From Allolucifera butyrica (GTDB lineage: Bacteria > Bacillota > Negativicutes > Sporomusales > UPPP01), in contig NZ_UPPP01000061.1 in the NCBI RefSeq assembly GCF_900476375.1, forward strand, positions 1 through 64,000: a stretch of 64,000 bases of DNA. The letters are read 5' to 3'. The position numbers were made by a program, and so were the translations under genes. How positions within the stretch are numbered: position 1 is the first letter of the stretch; each line of letters starts with the position of its first letter. Shown here piece by piece: positions 32,356 through 42,150 of the stretch. The notes beneath the pieces are model-generated. The model saw only the letters and a program-made list of their open reading frames with translations. It was not told the origin of the DNA and did no database searches.

Positions 32356-32877
32356 TTATTTATTGAATACAAGAACGCGACCGTCTTCCCGGATACCAAT
32401 CAGTCCGTGGCCGGTACGTTTCTTTTTTAAGTTCTCCAGCATATCGTCAATTAACTCTTCCTGGAGCATGAGGTCTTCTTCCTGCATCGTATCATTTTGG
32501 TCGCTCATTAAACGCTCCCGGAAGCCGTCACGCAGGAGGGCAATGATTAGAGCAATTTCGCCTTTGGACAAGGTATGTACATCTCTTTTAATTGTGAGCA
32601 TGGCGATTTGTTCATAAGCATCGGTCAAAATTACATCGGTAATGTCCGGATGGATATTTTGCAGCATATGATAAGCGGCAATACTGTCAATAATGCACTG
32701 TTTGGCAGTTTTAATTTCCGCATTCCAGGAAATGCCGGAAAGCATAAAGGTTAGTTTAATTGAATTATTATCAGGGTCAAAACTGACTGTGCCAATTTCC
32801 GGGTATCGTACCAGGATTGAAATTAATAAGTTTACTCCATCTGATATTTGGTCGTCGTCTTGCATATATTTCGGCAT
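32356..32877 (-). CDS. conserved hypothetical protein between rny and spoVS
   Basis: A 173-residue soluble protein of unknown function. The first 120 residues look like a compact alpha/beta domain (ILVRYPEIGTVSFDPDNNSI, then helical KTAKQCIIDSIAAYHMLQ). An acidic Met/Glu-rich stretch follows (MQEEDLMLQEELIDDMLENL), then a basic tail ending in a GIREDGRVLVFNK strand. ATG 32877 is preferred because GGAG lies 8 bases before it; the GTG at 32886 abuts that site. It lies between rny and spoVS, each separated by hairpins. Confidence 0.65.
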   Translation of the reverse strand: MPKYMQDDDQISDGVNLLISILVRYPEIGTVSFDPDNNSIKLTFMLSGISWNAEIKTAKQCIIDSIAAYHMLQNIHPDITDVILTDAYEQIAMLTIKRDVHTLSKGEIALIIALLRDGFRERLMSDQNDTMQEEDLMLQEELIDDMLENLKKKRTGHGLIGIREDGRVLVFNK

Positions 32878-32970
32878 AGGTTTCACTCCAATTTACTAAG
32901 CTCACATAAATATTTATGATCTTATTCTCTTAAGCGGGGAGTAATTCCTCTTTTAAATTATTGGAAAATG

Positions 32971-32998
32971 AAAAGCGGTCTTGTCTAAGACCGCTTTT
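32971..32998. terminator. terminator downstream of rny
   Basis: AAAAGCGGTCTT pairs perfectly with AAGACCGCTTTT (12 bp, GTCT loop). It begins just after the rny stop codon on the - strand and is followed there by CATTTTCC. Confidence 0.8.
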
Positions 32999-33008
32999 AC
33001 TTTATTAT

Positions 33009-34553
33009 TTATTTTGCGTAATCCACAGCCCGGGTTTCCCGAATAATCGTAACCTTTATCTGGCCGGGATACTCCAGTTCACTTTCAATTTTTTTGACAA
33101 TATCCCTAACTAAGCGAATCGAACCTAAATCATCCACTTTATCCGGTTTAACCATAATGCGAATTTCCCGACCCGCCTGGATAGCAAACGATTTATCTAC
33201 ACCATCAAACGACTCGGCAATTTCTTCCAATCGTGTCAATCTTTTCAAATAACTCTCAAGAGTTTCTCTCCGAGCTCCCGGACGGGCGGCTGAAACTGCA
33301 TCTGCTGCAGCTACCAGCACGGCCTGAATTGTTTTTGGTTCTTCATCTCCGTGATGCGCCGCAATTGCATTAATAATTTCCGATGTTTCCCGGTACTTTT
33401 TGGCTAAATCGGCTCCGATCGTCACATGGGGACCTTCCACCTCATGGTCAACAGCCTTGCCGATATCGTGCAACAAACCGGCCCGTTTCGCCATCATAAC
33501 ATCAATACCAAGTTCAGCGGCCATAACACCAGCCAAGTGAGCTACTTCAATGGAATGCTTTAATACGTTTTGACCATAGCTTGTACGGTATTTTAAGCGT
33601 CCTAACAGTTTTATCAGTTCAGGATGCAACCCGTGCACGCCTGTTTCGAATGTAGCTTGTTCACCGGCCTCTTTAATTTTTTGTTCGACTTCTTTCTGCG
33701 CCTTTTCCACCATTTCTTCAATTCGGGCCGGGTGGATCCGTCCGTCGGTAATTAGTTTTTCCAGGGCAATTCTGGCCACTTCCCGTCGGACCGGGTCAAA
33801 ACCGGACAAAATCACGGCTTCCGGTGTATCATCAATAATTAGATCAATTCCTGTTAAAGTTTCTAATGTCCGAATATTCCGACCTTCCCGCCCAATAATA
33901 CGGCCTTTCATTTCATCATTTGGCAGAGCGACAACGGATACGGTTGTCTCGGCAACGTGGTCAGCGGCGCAACGCTGAATCGCCTGAGAAATGATTTCAC
34001 GAGCCCTTTTATCGGATTCTTCCTTGGCCTGCTGTTCTATGTCTTTAATTAACATAGCTGTTTCGTGTTTTATTTCTTCTTCTACACTGGCTAATAAAAG
34101 GTTGCGGGCTTCTTCCGAAGTTAAACCGGACAGGCGCTCCAGTTCTATTTGTTGTTTGGCATACAAATCGTTAATTTTTTCTTGACTTTTATCTAACTCA
34201 GTCTCTTTACGACTAAGAATCTCTTCTTTTTTCTCAAGAGAATCGATTTTTCGGTCAAGGTTTTCTTCCTTTTGCACCAAACGACGCTCCAACCGCTGCA
34301 GCTCGCTGCGACGTTCTTTAATTTCCCGTTCCAACTCGCTTCGCAGTCGATGAATTTCCTCTTTTGCTTCCAAAAGTGCTTCTTTTTTCTTTGCCTCTGC
34401 GGTTTTTTCCGCGTCTTCTATCACTTTTCTGGCAGCATTTTCTGCTGTTGCAATCTTAGCTTCAGCAATGTTTTTCCGTATCCAATAACCGAGTCCAAAT
34501 CCCAAAAGACCAACAATAACAGCTGTCAGAACGATTTCAAGTATTACGATAAT
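33009..34553 (-). CDS. rny: ribonuclease Y
   Basis: A membrane-anchored endoribonuclease that starts mRNA decay in Firmicutes. A transmembrane helix opens the protein ([21 protein letters not shown]), followed by a long charged coiled coil to about residue 190. A KH domain comes next ([17 protein letters not shown]), then an HD domain with [13 protein letters not shown] and [10 protein letters not shown]. The start is odd. The perfect AAGGAGGTGG site is followed after 6 bases by ATT (34553) and ATC (34550), with no ATG, GTG or TTG in frame. The only conventional in-frame start, TTG 34577, lies before the site. Initiation at ATT is therefore inferred. Confidence 0.95.
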   Translation of the reverse strand: MIVILEIVLTAVIVGLLGFGLGYWIRKNIAEAKIATAENAARKVIEDAEKTAEAKKKEALLEAKEEIHRLRSELEREIKERRSELQRLERRLVQKEENLDRKIDSLEKKEEILSRKETELDKSQEKINDLYAKQQIELERLSGLTSEEARNLLLASVEEEIKHETAMLIKDIEQQAKEESDKRAREIISQAIQRCAADHVAETTVSVVALPNDEMKGRIIGREGRNIRTLETLTGIDLIIDDTPEAVILSGFDPVRREVARIALEKLITDGRIHPARIEEMVEKAQKEVEQKIKEAGEQATFETGVHGLHPELIKLLGRLKYRTSYGQNVLKHSIEVAHLAGVMAAELGIDVMMAKRAGLLHDIGKAVDHEVEGPHVTIGADLAKKYRETSEIINAIAAHHGDEEPKTIQAVLVAAADAVSAARPGARRETLESYLKRLTRLEEIAESFDGVDKSFAIQAGREIRIMVKPDKVDDLGSIRLVRDIVKKIESELEYPGQIKVTIIRETRAVDYAK

Positions 34554-34587
34554 ATTCCACCTCCTTTTTCCTATCAATATTAAGGGT

Positions 34588-34612
34588 AAAGCCGAGTATA
34601 TAACTCGGCTTT
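34588..34612 (-). terminator. hairpin between recX and rny
   Basis: AAAGCCGAGT pairs with ACTCGGCTTT (10 bp) with a 5-base loop. It lies in the leader of rny about 30 bases before its ribosome binding site and could end the recA-recX transcript or act as a leader structure. Confidence 0.5.
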
Positions 34613-34732
34613 TAAAAGTTCCTACTGATGCTCCCCTACAGCATTCAGGTTCTCTTAAAAGTTACACGACTGGTTACTTTAATTGTAAAGGTTTTTCAAC
34701 AGAGTGTCAAGCTGGCACCTTCATCACGGGGA

Positions 34733-35209
34733 TTATTCCTGCCCCGCTGACGGCAGTTCTTCCAGTATCGCATTAATTGTATGCTGTGAAAAACCTTTTG
34801 TATATAAGAAACGTGCAACTTTAGTTTGAATTTCGTAATTACTGACGGGTTTAGCGGTAATGTATTTTTGGATTAAATTCTGCGCTTTTTTTAATTCTCC
34901 CGCATAATCAAAACTGTTTATGACATTCTGAATTACCGGGCCGGGTAATCCGCGGCGTTTGAGTTTATCCACAATTGCCCGAATTCCGTACTTCTTTGAA
35001 GTGCTGTATTTATGCAATAATAAATCACATAAAGCAGCATCATTTAAATAGCCGTATTCACGTAACCGGGAAATTACCGCCATGACGGTCGCTCCGTCCA
35101 CGTTCTTGCGCTTTAACTGCAAGGCGACTTCGGCTTCGCTACAGGACCGGCGGGACAGCATTGTTAACGCGAGTTGAAAAACATCCTGCTCATTCAACGG
35201 CAATTTCAT
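34733..35209 (-). CDS. recX: regulatory protein RecX
   Basis: A 158-residue all-helical protein that modulates RecA filaments. The three-helix repeats are visible: [42 protein letters not shown] with [11 protein letters not shown], and [18 protein letters not shown]. The ATG lies 20 bases inside the end of recA, so the genes are translationally coupled and share the SOS promoter. Confidence 0.92.
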   Translation of the reverse strand: MKLPLNEQDVFQLALTMLSRRSCSEAEVALQLKRKNVDGATVMAVISRLREYGYLNDAALCDLLLHKYSTSKKYGIRAIVDKLKRRGLPGPVIQNVINSFDYAGELKKAQNLIQKYITAKPVSNYEIQTKVARFLYTKGFSQHTINAILEELPSAGQE

Positions 35210-36218
35210 CCGGAACTAAAGGTATTTTTGCGGTTCCGGCCATTAATTCTTCCCGGATTTTGGTCTCAATTTCAGCGGCGGTCTGCGGATTATCTTTCAG
35301 GAATTCTTTGGTATTTTCCTTCCCTTGTCCCAGCCGGACATCCCCGTAGGAATACCAAGTACCGCTTTTGCTGATGATTTCCAGGCTGGTGCCAACATCA
35401 ACCAGACTGCCCTCCCGTGAAATTCCCTCGCCGTACATAATATCAAACTCCGCTTGCTTAAAGGGGGGAGCAATTTTATTTTTCACTACTTTGACTTTGG
35501 TGCGGCTGCCGACAACATCATTACCCTGTTTAAGGGTTTCCGCTTTTCTTACTTCCAGACGGACCGACGAATAAAATTTTAAGGCCCGTCCGCCGGTGGT
35601 TGTTTCGGGGTTGCCGAACATAACGCCGACTTTTTCGCGAATTTGGTTAATAAATATAGTAGTAGTACGGGATTTACTGATTATACCGGTCAATTTCCGC
35701 AATGCCTGGGACATAAGCCGGGCTTGCAGGCCAACATGGGCATCACCCATCTCGCCCTCTATTTCCGCCCGGGGAACCAGAGCGGCCACCGAGTCTATAA
35801 CAATAACGTCAATGGCATTACTGCGAACCAATGCTTCGGCAATATCCAGAGCCTGCTCCCCGTTATCCGGCTGGGAAATTAACAAATTATCAATATCGAC
35901 ACCCAGTTTCTTGGCATAAAGAGGGTCCAGAGCATGCTCGGCATCAATAAAAGCAGCAATGCCTCCCAATTTTTGGGCCTCGGCAATAATATGTAAGGCC
36001 ACGGTGGTTTTTCCGGATGATTCGTGTCCGTAGATTTCCACCACCCTGCCACGGGGTACGCCGCCTACTCCCAGGGCAATATCCAGCGGGAGACAACCGG
36101 TGGGAATGATCTCTATATTCATTTTTTCGGCAGCTTCGCCAAGTCTCATAATGGATCCTTTGCCAAAATCCTTTTCAATCTGACGCATGGCATTTTGCAA
36201 TGCCGTTAGCTTGTCCAA
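35190..36218 (-). CDS. recA: recombinase RecA
   Basis: A 342-residue RecA that forms filaments on single-stranded DNA, performs strand exchange and triggers LexA cleavage. The Walker A motif is GHESSGKTT, the DNA-binding loops lie around [20 protein letters not shown] and the [17 protein letters not shown] region, and [12 protein letters not shown] is invariant. TTG 36218 is used, with GGGGAGG 7 bases before it; the upstream frame to 36251 would include this site. recX overlaps its end. A LexA-type box sits in the promoter. Confidence 0.97.
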   Translation of the reverse strand: MDKLTALQNAMRQIEKDFGKGSIMRLGEAAEKMNIEIIPTGCLPLDIALGVGGVPRGRVVEIYGHESSGKTTVALHIIAEAQKLGGIAAFIDAEHALDPLYAKKLGVDIDNLLISQPDNGEQALDIAEALVRSNAIDVIVIDSVAALVPRAEIEGEMGDAHVGLQARLMSQALRKLTGIISKSRTTTIFINQIREKVGVMFGNPETTTGGRALKFYSSVRLEVRKAETLKQGNDVVGSRTKVKVVKNKIAPPFKQAEFDIMYGEGISREGSLVDVGTSLEIISKSGTWYSYGDVRLGQGKENTKEFLKDNPQTAAEIETKIREELMAGTAKIPLVPDEIAVE

Positions 36219-36251
36219 TTTCAATCCTCCCCTACGCTTCCTTCTATCCAT

Positions 36252-36280
36252 ATTTTACAAACATTTGTTCGTAAAGTCAA
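36252..36280 (-). promoter_or_regulatory. recA promoter with an embedded LexA (SOS) box
   Basis: On the - strand TTGACT (36280-36275) and TAAAAT (36257-36252) are spaced by 17 bases. The box CGAACAAATGTTTG fills 36271-36258, fitting the Gram-positive LexA consensus CGAACRNRYGTTYG except for one position. LexA binding there would block RNA polymerase. Confidence 0.8.
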
Positions 36281-36294
36281 GAAAAAGTAAACGG

Positions 36295-37878
36295 CTAGCG
36301 GCCCCGGGCCGGTTCCACATTAATTCGGTAGCCTTTTATTGTATTTTTATGCATTACGGATAGCACGCGTTCGGCAAGGTCCTCCGGAACCTCAACAAAG
36401 GTAAACTTTTCATAAATATTAATAACACCAATCACATTACCGGGGACATCCGCCTCTTCCGCGATAGCCCGGACAATATCTTCCGGCCTTATCTTCTGGG
36501 CCCGGCCTGCATTGATAAATAAACGGACCATTCCCCTTTCCGCGCCAGTATTACCAAACGTAAATGCTTTTTCATCCAAAACAATTTCCTTATTGCCCGT
36601 TAATCCTTCCTGAAACAGTTTAAGGGCTGCCGCCGCAATATCCACCGCGTCATATTCATCCACCAACTCCGATATAATCGGATGATAATCAGTAAAGTTT
36701 CCCTGGGCAATGGTTTGGATCAGGTGATTTTTGATAAATTCCCGCTGACGGTCCAGGATATCGGCCGGAGAAGGCAATTGGCGGCGAACAATACGGGTTT
36801 TGGCTACTTTTTCAATTATTTTCAGCTGCCGGTATTCCCGGGGACCAATAAAGGTGATGGCGACTCCCTTTTTGCCGGCTCTCCCTGTGCGGCCGATCCG
36901 GTGAACATACGATTCCGGGTCCTGCGGAATATCATAATTAATAACATGGGTAATATGCTCAATATCCAAGCCCCGGGCTGCGACATCGGTAGCAATCAGA
37001 ATTTCCAGTTTACCGTCCCGGAATTTTTTCATTACCCGGTCCCGCTGAGCCTGGCTTAAGTCACCGTGCAAGCCGTCGGCCATATAACCCCGGCCTTGCA
37101 ATGTTGCGACCAAATCATCGACGCCTTTTTTGGTACGGCAGAAAATAATAGTCCGTTCCGCCGTTTCAACATCCAGCACCCGACATAATCCGTTAATCTT
37201 ATCGCGGGTCTCATAATAAAACTGATCAATTAGCGGCACCGTAAGCTGTTCTTTATTGATCGTTATGGTAACAGGATTTTTCATGTATTTTTCGGCCAGA
37301 TTGATGATTGCCTGCGGCATGGTAGCGGAAAAAAGCAATGTTTGCCGGTCCGTGGGGATATTTTGAAAAATCGTTTCGATATCCTCTATAAAACCCATAT
37401 CCAGCATTTCATCGGCTTCATCCAGTATTAGCATTTTTACGGCATTGAGTTTGATTGTGTTGCGCCGGATATGGTCCAGCAACCGTCCCGGTGTTCCGAT
37501 TACAACCTGAACGCCGAAGCGCAGGGCGCGGATTTGCCTGTCAATAGATTGGCCGCCATAAATCGGCAGGGTCTTAACCCGCCGGAATTTGCCGATTTTA
37601 GCGATTTCTTCCGACACTTGAATCGCCAATTCCCGGGTCGGTGTGAGAATCAAAGCCTGAATCTGGCGCTGGTCCGTAATACGCTCCATAATGGGAATGC
37701 CAAAGGCAGCGGTTTTTCCGGTACCGGTTTGAGCTTGGCCAATTACATCATTTCCTTCTATGACTAACGGGATTGTTTGACTTTGTATGGGTGACGGCTC
37801 TTCGAACCCCATTTCTGTTATCGAGGCAAGCGTTTTTTTGCTTAAGGGAATCGTACCAAAATATCCATTTTCTTTCAA
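36295..37878 (-). CDS. DEAD-box RNA helicase (CshA/DeaD type)
   Basis: A 527-residue ATP-dependent RNA helicase. The Q motif region GFEEPSPIQSQTIP is followed by AQTGTGKTAAFGIP, PTRELAIQ, LDEADEMLDMG, SAT and HRIGRTGRAGKKG. A C-terminal DbpA-type RNA-binding domain follows (MVRLFINAGRAQKIRPEDIV... to EKFTFVEVPEDLAERVL). Such helicases act in ribosome assembly, cold adaptation and the RNase Y degradosome. The start is TTG, with AGGAGG 7 bases ahead. It lies between cinA and recA. Confidence 0.93.
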   Translation of the reverse strand: MKENGYFGTIPLSKKTLASITEMGFEEPSPIQSQTIPLVIEGNDVIGQAQTGTGKTAAFGIPIMERITDQRQIQALILTPTRELAIQVSEEIAKIGKFRRVKTLPIYGGQSIDRQIRALRFGVQVVIGTPGRLLDHIRRNTIKLNAVKMLILDEADEMLDMGFIEDIETIFQNIPTDRQTLLFSATMPQAIINLAEKYMKNPVTITINKEQLTVPLIDQFYYETRDKINGLCRVLDVETAERTIIFCRTKKGVDDLVATLQGRGYMADGLHGDLSQAQRDRVMKKFRDGKLEILIATDVAARGLDIEHITHVINYDIPQDPESYVHRIGRTGRAGKKGVAITFIGPREYRQLKIIEKVAKTRIVRRQLPSPADILDRQREFIKNHLIQTIAQGNFTDYHPIISELVDEYDAVDIAAAALKLFQEGLTGNKEIVLDEKAFTFGNTGAERGMVRLFINAGRAQKIRPEDIVRAIAEEADVPGNVIGVINIYEKFTFVEVPEDLAERVLSVMHKNTIKGYRINVEPARGR

Positions 37879-37896
37879 AATATTTCCTCCTCTATT

Positions 37897-39144
37897 CTAT
37901 AATGATAGTAGATATTCTCTGATGTGGAATAATGCGGCTTTGGCGGTGCGGTTCTTGATTTCCTTGCGTTGGCCGGTAAAGTTATACTGGAAATAGCGTG
38001 GTCCGCGGGAACCGTCCACGGCAATAAACACCAGCCCCACCGGTTTATCGGCCGTAGCACCGCCGGGACCGGCGATTCCGGTAATACCAACGCCAATATG
38101 GGTACCCAGTCGCTTCCTGACGCCGCAGGCCATGGCCGTGGCTGTCTCGGCACTTACGGCGCCCTGACTGGCGAGGATTTGTTCCGAAACGTCGAGAAAT
38201 TTATTTTTTATCTCATTGCTATACGAAACAATCGAACCCATGAGATAGGCTGAACTGCCGGGAACATCGGTGAGCCGGCTGGTTGCCAGGCCTCCCGTAC
38301 AGGATTCCGCCAAAGCAATGGTTAGTTTTTTACTTTGTAAGATCTGTCCTACAGCATTTTCCAGAGTCTCATCATTAACTCCAAACAGGTAAGGCGCAAT
38401 GGCCGGCATCATTTTCGACTCAACTTCGCCAATTAACCGGTTCGCTTCTTCCGTGTTGCCCGCCTTTGCCGTTAGTCTGATATGGATTTCCCCCTCCCTG
38501 GCCAGTAAGGCGATGGTCGGATTGTTTTGCTCTAGAATCTGGTCTTTGATTTTTTCTTCCAGGGAGGATTCGCCGATTCCATAGGTGCGAAGCACTTTGG
38601 AAATTATGACCCCCTGGCTGCCGAAGCGTTCTTGAAGATAGGCCTGAATCCGGTTTTCAAACATCCAATTTAATTCATGCGGCGGTCCCGGTAAATTGAT
38701 AATTATTTTATTATCTGCCTCCGTGATGACTCCCGGAGCGGTACCCCGCTCATTGTCAACCACGATAGCCCCCTTAGGCATCATCGCCTGACGCAAATTA
38801 TTATCCGGCATGGTCATGTGCCGTTTCGCAAAATAATTTTGGATGCGGCTGACACTGGGTTCATGCAAAAACAGGGGACGGTCCAGAACTAGGGCGGTTA
38901 CTTCTTTGGTTATATCACCCTGGGTGGGGCCCAGGCCGCCGGATGTAATAACAATATCGGCCCTGGACAGTGCCGTTTTCATAACATTACGCATTCGTTC
39001 CCGATTATCACCTACCGTAGTTTGATAGAGTACACTAAAGCCGATTTCATTTAATTTTTGCGCTAAATACGGCGCATTGGTATTGATAATTTGTCCTAAT
39101 AACAATTCCGTGCCGGTAGTAATGATTTCAACGATCATTTTCAT
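37897..39144 (-). CDS. cinA: competence/damage-inducible protein CinA
   Basis: A 415-residue protein with an N-terminal CinA/MoaB-like domain (IITTGTELLLGQIINTNAPY, SGGLGPTQGD, LPGPPHELNWMFE) and a C-terminal PncC-type domain (ESCTGGLATSRLTDVPGSS). The family deamidates NMN and hydrolyses ADP-ribose, salvaging pyridine nucleotides; cinA often lies beside recA and can be co-regulated with competence. ATG 39144 follows AAGGAGG by 5 bases. It is transcribed towards the helicase and recA. Confidence 0.93.
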   Translation of the reverse strand: MKMIVEIITTGTELLLGQIINTNAPYLAQKLNEIGFSVLYQTTVGDNRERMRNVMKTALSRADIVITSGGLGPTQGDITKEVTALVLDRPLFLHEPSVSRIQNYFAKRHMTMPDNNLRQAMMPKGAIVVDNERGTAPGVITEADNKIIINLPGPPHELNWMFENRIQAYLQERFGSQGVIISKVLRTYGIGESSLEEKIKDQILEQNNPTIALLAREGEIHIRLTAKAGNTEEANRLIGEVESKMMPAIAPYLFGVNDETLENAVGQILQSKKLTIALAESCTGGLATSRLTDVPGSSAYLMGSIVSYSNEIKNKFLDVSEQILASQGAVSAETATAMACGVRKRLGTHIGVGITGIAGPGGATADKPVGLVFIAVDGSRGPRYFQYNFTGQRKEIKNRTAKAALFHIREYLLSL

Positions 39145-39248
39145 TAATCCCTCCTTAACCAATACGTTATACTTGTTATATCTTTTTTCATAAAGAAAAT
39201 AGTAGTCTATGGCTCTACTATTTTCAGTGTTTTACCATTTGAAATTAT

Positions 39249-40580
39249 TCACGATATTCGCTCCGCCAATAAATCATAGGTAAACCCCTGCACAATTTTA
39301 ACGCGAATAAATTCTCCCGGTTGACTTTCCGCCGTATTTTCAATAAAAATACGGCCGTCCACATCCGGCGCCTCCCGGTAGGAGCGGCCAAATTTTACCG
39401 ACGGCTGCTCCGGATTTGTCCCCTCGACCAGCACCTCGACGGTCTGGTCTTCAAGATTACGGTTTAATTCCTCCGATATCCGGCATTGCCAGGACATTAA
39501 GTCATGGTAACGTTCCTGCTTAACCTCTTCCGGAATCTGATTCTGCATTGAGCCGGCTACCGTTTCCTCTTCCTGGGAATAAGTAAAAATACCAACCCGG
39601 TCAAATTTTTGCCTGTCCATGAACTTTTTTAAAAACTGAAAATGCGCTTCCGTTTCTCCCGGAAACCCGACAATAAATGAGGTGCGGATGGCTACACCGG
39701 GTATATTTCGCCGCAGCTTACCGAGAAGAATTTCGATATCCTGCAGGGAGTCATGACGGCCCATGGCCTGGAGAATCTCGTCATGAGCATGCTGCAACGG
39801 CAGATCAATGTATTTGCACAGTTTATCTTCCGTTGCGATCAACTGAATTAATTCATCGTTAAAATATTTAGGATAACAATATAATAAGCGGATCCAATGA
39901 AGCTCTTCGATTTTTACGAGTTCCCGTAAGAGATCGACTAATCTGGCGGTTCCGTAAATATCGCGGCCAAAGCTGGTTGTATCCTGGGCAATCAAATTGA
40001 TTTCCCGGATACCGCGTTTAGCCAGCATAGAAGCTTCTGCAACCACGGATTCAATGGTCCGGCTGCGGAAGTGCCCTCTAACCTTGGGAATAATACAATA
40101 AGAACAGCAATTATTGCAGCCCTCGGCGATTTTAATATAAGCACTGTAAAAAGGCGTCGTATTAATGCGCGGCATCTTTTCATCGTAAATTGTATCCACC
40201 GTGCCGGTTAATAACACCCGTTCACCGGCTAAGACCGCATTGACGGCTTCCATAATCCGGTGCCAGGAGCCGGTACCGATAATTGCATCCACTTCCGGCA
40301 ATTCATCCAGTAACTCCTGGTTATAGCGCTGGCCTAAACAGCCTGCAACAATCAGGCCCCGGCAAACGCCATTGGTTTTATAGTCCGCCATTTGCAAAAT
40401 GGTGGAGATAGATTCTTCTTTCGCCGAGTCAATAAAGCAGCACGTATTTACAATCAAAATGTCCGCTTTGGCCGGTTCATCCGTGAGCATAATATGATTA
40501 TCGGCCAAAATACCTAACATAACTTCTGTATCAACCAGGTTTTTTGCACAACCTAGGCTGACAAATCCAGCCCTGATCAT
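39249..40580 (-). CDS. rimO: ribosomal protein S12 methylthiotransferase RimO
   Basis: A 443-residue radical SAM methylthiotransferase that modifies an aspartate of ribosomal protein S12. The N-terminal UPF0004 cysteines are in FVSLGCAKNLVD, NTCCFIDSAKEES and AGCLGQRY; the radical SAM motif is CNNCCSYCIIPKVRG. A TRAM domain closes the protein. SLGCAKN is the sequence that separates RimO from MiaB, which is encoded about 12 kb away. ATG 40580 follows GAGGTGG; 40589 is less likely. Confidence 0.95.
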   Translation of the reverse strand: MIRAGFVSLGCAKNLVDTEVMLGILADNHIMLTDEPAKADILIVNTCCFIDSAKEESISTILQMADYKTNGVCRGLIVAGCLGQRYNQELLDELPEVDAIIGTGSWHRIMEAVNAVLAGERVLLTGTVDTIYDEKMPRINTTPFYSAYIKIAEGCNNCCSYCIIPKVRGHFRSRTIESVVAEASMLAKRGIREINLIAQDTTSFGRDIYGTARLVDLLRELVKIEELHWIRLLYCYPKYFNDELIQLIATEDKLCKYIDLPLQHAHDEILQAMGRHDSLQDIEILLGKLRRNIPGVAIRTSFIVGFPGETEAHFQFLKKFMDRQKFDRVGIFTYSQEEETVAGSMQNQIPEEVKQERYHDLMSWQCRISEELNRNLEDQTVEVLVEGTNPEQPSVKFGRSYREAPDVDGRIFIENTAESQPGEFIRVKIVQGFTYDLLAERIS

Positions 40581-40623
40581 TAATTCCACCTCAAAGTTTT
40601 TTTATAAGTATAGGAGTCGTTTT

Positions 40624-41652
40624 CTATTTCATATTCAGCCGTACGGTCTGTACCCATTTGTCCAATAACTGGTGCTCCCGGGCATCGCCAAGATTTTTCT
40701 TTTCCAGGAGGACAATTTTTTTGCCGGCAAAAGATTTATACATATGCGTGGCAGGATTGGTTGGAACTACGTGATATTTACTTTTCAGTAAGGCAATTTG
40801 GGCCGGATCCGTAAGGAGCCATTCTAAAAATTGCCGTGCTTCGCGGTTATGCAAAGCTCCCTGAATTAATCCCGCACCAGTCAATAGATACGGTGATCCG
40901 TCCTGCGGATAAATAATCCTTACGGGAAAATCGTCGTCCAAATATTTTGTGGCCTCACTTAACGGGGCAATACCAATATCGGCTTCTCCCATACCGGCCA
41001 TACGAACGGGAGTCGCTATGAATTTAGCATATTGTACGATCTGGGAGTGAATCTTTTTGAAATAATTTAAAGTTTCCTTTTCTCCCCGGGCCGAAACCAG
41101 AGCGTAAAGTATATTGGCCGATACATCACTGGCTAAAAAATCGGTGATCGCCAGTCTGGATTTCCCATTTGCCAAATCTGTCCATTTGCTGGGGACCGGG
41201 GAAGTATTCTTTAAATAATCCAGATTGACGGCAAAAACAATCGGGTCATACCAAAGGCCTGTCCAAAGATTAGTCGCATCGCGGAAGCGCTGCGGTATCA
41301 AATCTGTTTGTTCGGAATTATAGGCGGCAAGAACATGCAGCTTTTTTACCTGATCTAAGGTTGTCCTGTCGGCCAGGACAATATCGGCCTGCGGTTTATC
41401 CCGTTCCAATTCCAGTCGTTTTAAGAGGTCGCTTGTAGATAAAATTACGATATTTACCGGAATATTCGATTTTTGCTCATAGGTTTTTGCCAAGGCCGAT
41501 GCTTGTTCAACCGGCAGGGTTGTATAAACAGTAATGGCGTTTTGGTTTTCCTGATTGAATTTATTGGCATAACCGGCTAGATAGGTGCCGCCGGCCAGCA
41601 AAAAGACCAATAAAAATACCGATATTAATATAAGGGGTAAATAGCGTCGCAT
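40624..41652 (-). CDS. extracellular solute-binding protein, Fe(III)-type
   Basis: A 342-residue periplasmic-binding-protein-like protein of the class that includes iron(III) and AfuA/FutA-type binders (AITVYTTLPVEQASALAKTYE, FVDYLKNTSPVPSKWTDL-like hinge, SRLAITDF, GEADIGIAPLSEA). The N-terminus has an uncleaved-looking signal anchor (residues 5-27) and no lipobox cysteine, so it is probably membrane-tethered or exported to a periplasm-like space. No ABC permease or ATPase gene lies next to it: it is an orphan bounded by hairpins. Confidence 0.8.
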   Translation of the reverse strand: MRRYLPLILISVFLLVFLLAGGTYLAGYANKFNQENQNAITVYTTLPVEQASALAKTYEQKSNIPVNIVILSTSDLLKRLELERDKPQADIVLADRTTLDQVKKLHVLAAYNSEQTDLIPQRFRDATNLWTGLWYDPIVFAVNLDYLKNTSPVPSKWTDLANGKSRLAITDFLASDVSANILYALVSARGEKETLNYFKKIHSQIVQYAKFIATPVRMAGMGEADIGIAPLSEATKYLDDDFPVRIIYPQDGSPYLLTGAGLIQGALHNREARQFLEWLLTDPAQIALLKSKYHVVPTNPATHMYKSFAGKKIVLLEKKNLGDAREHQLLDKWVQTVRLNMK

Positions 41653-41743
41653 AAAGGTCCTCCCTTAAAAACAGACTATCTATAACTATATCTTGTATTT
41701 GTTCGTTACGCAAGCAAAAATTCCTACTAAGAACATAATAAAA

Positions 41744-41766
41744 AGACCTGGTCATACCAAGTCTTT
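41744..41766 (-). terminator. hairpin upstream of the solute-binding protein gene
   Basis: AAAGACCTGG and CCAAGTCTTT pair with one internal mismatch around a short loop; TTTTTATT follows on the - strand. It may insulate the solute-binding protein gene from upstream transcription. Confidence 0.5.
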
Positions 41767-41906
41767 CCACAATGCTGCTATTTGTAAAGCAGAAACTGTC
41801 TTCGCAGGCGGTATTTAATTTACCAAGACTGGATATGAAGGCTGCAATTGTGGAAATCAATCAATAGGGTTTACAATTTTTTAAATAAAAATTCATAGCC
41901 TATATT

Positions 41907-41944
41907 AAAAAACCACTCCGTGCTGAATAAACGGAGTGGTTTTT
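41907..41944. terminator. terminator in the 42-kb intergenic region
   Basis: AAAACCACTCCGT pairs with ACGGAGTGGTTTT around a 9-base loop, with T runs on both strands. It probably ends the CD1247-family gene transcript. The rest of the roughly 500-base gap from 41653 to 42148 holds repeat sequence and no convincing gene. Confidence 0.8.
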
Positions 41945-41957
41945 CTTCCAAAATTCC

Positions 41958-42150
41958 GCGCCATAGACTGAAAGACCGCAGTTTCTAGCCGTTAACGGCA
42001 GAAGAATCGCCTTAACGCTCCGCCGTTATCACTTAACCTCCGCTTATGACAAGACGATCCTTCTGCCTGGATTGTTCGCCCAAGATGGTTTCCCTGCGCA
42101 CCGAGCCCTGAGCCATGGACCGAAAGACCGCTTTAGCAGTCTTTCCTCTT
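41958..42150. repeat. dispersed intergenic repeat, copy B (extended)
   Basis: The part 42055-42150 matches copy A at 18553-18657. It contains ACGATCCTTCTG, CTGGATTG, CCGAGCCCTG and GGACCGAAAGACCGC, ending in a GAAAGACCGC/GCAGTCTTTC hairpin at the stop of the CD1247-family gene. An internal near-duplicate, GCGCCATAGACTGAAAGACCGC-like, begins the region at about 41958. Confidence 0.55.

Noticed and set aside
34613-34732. Leader of rny as a possible riboswitch or T-box
   Set aside because: The region has a hairpin but no T-box core or known riboswitch motif that I can recognise.
41561-41860. A 99-codon - strand frame in the 42-kb gap
   Set aside because: It runs through the hairpin at 41744 and into the solute-binding gene in another frame; no family resemblance or binding site.
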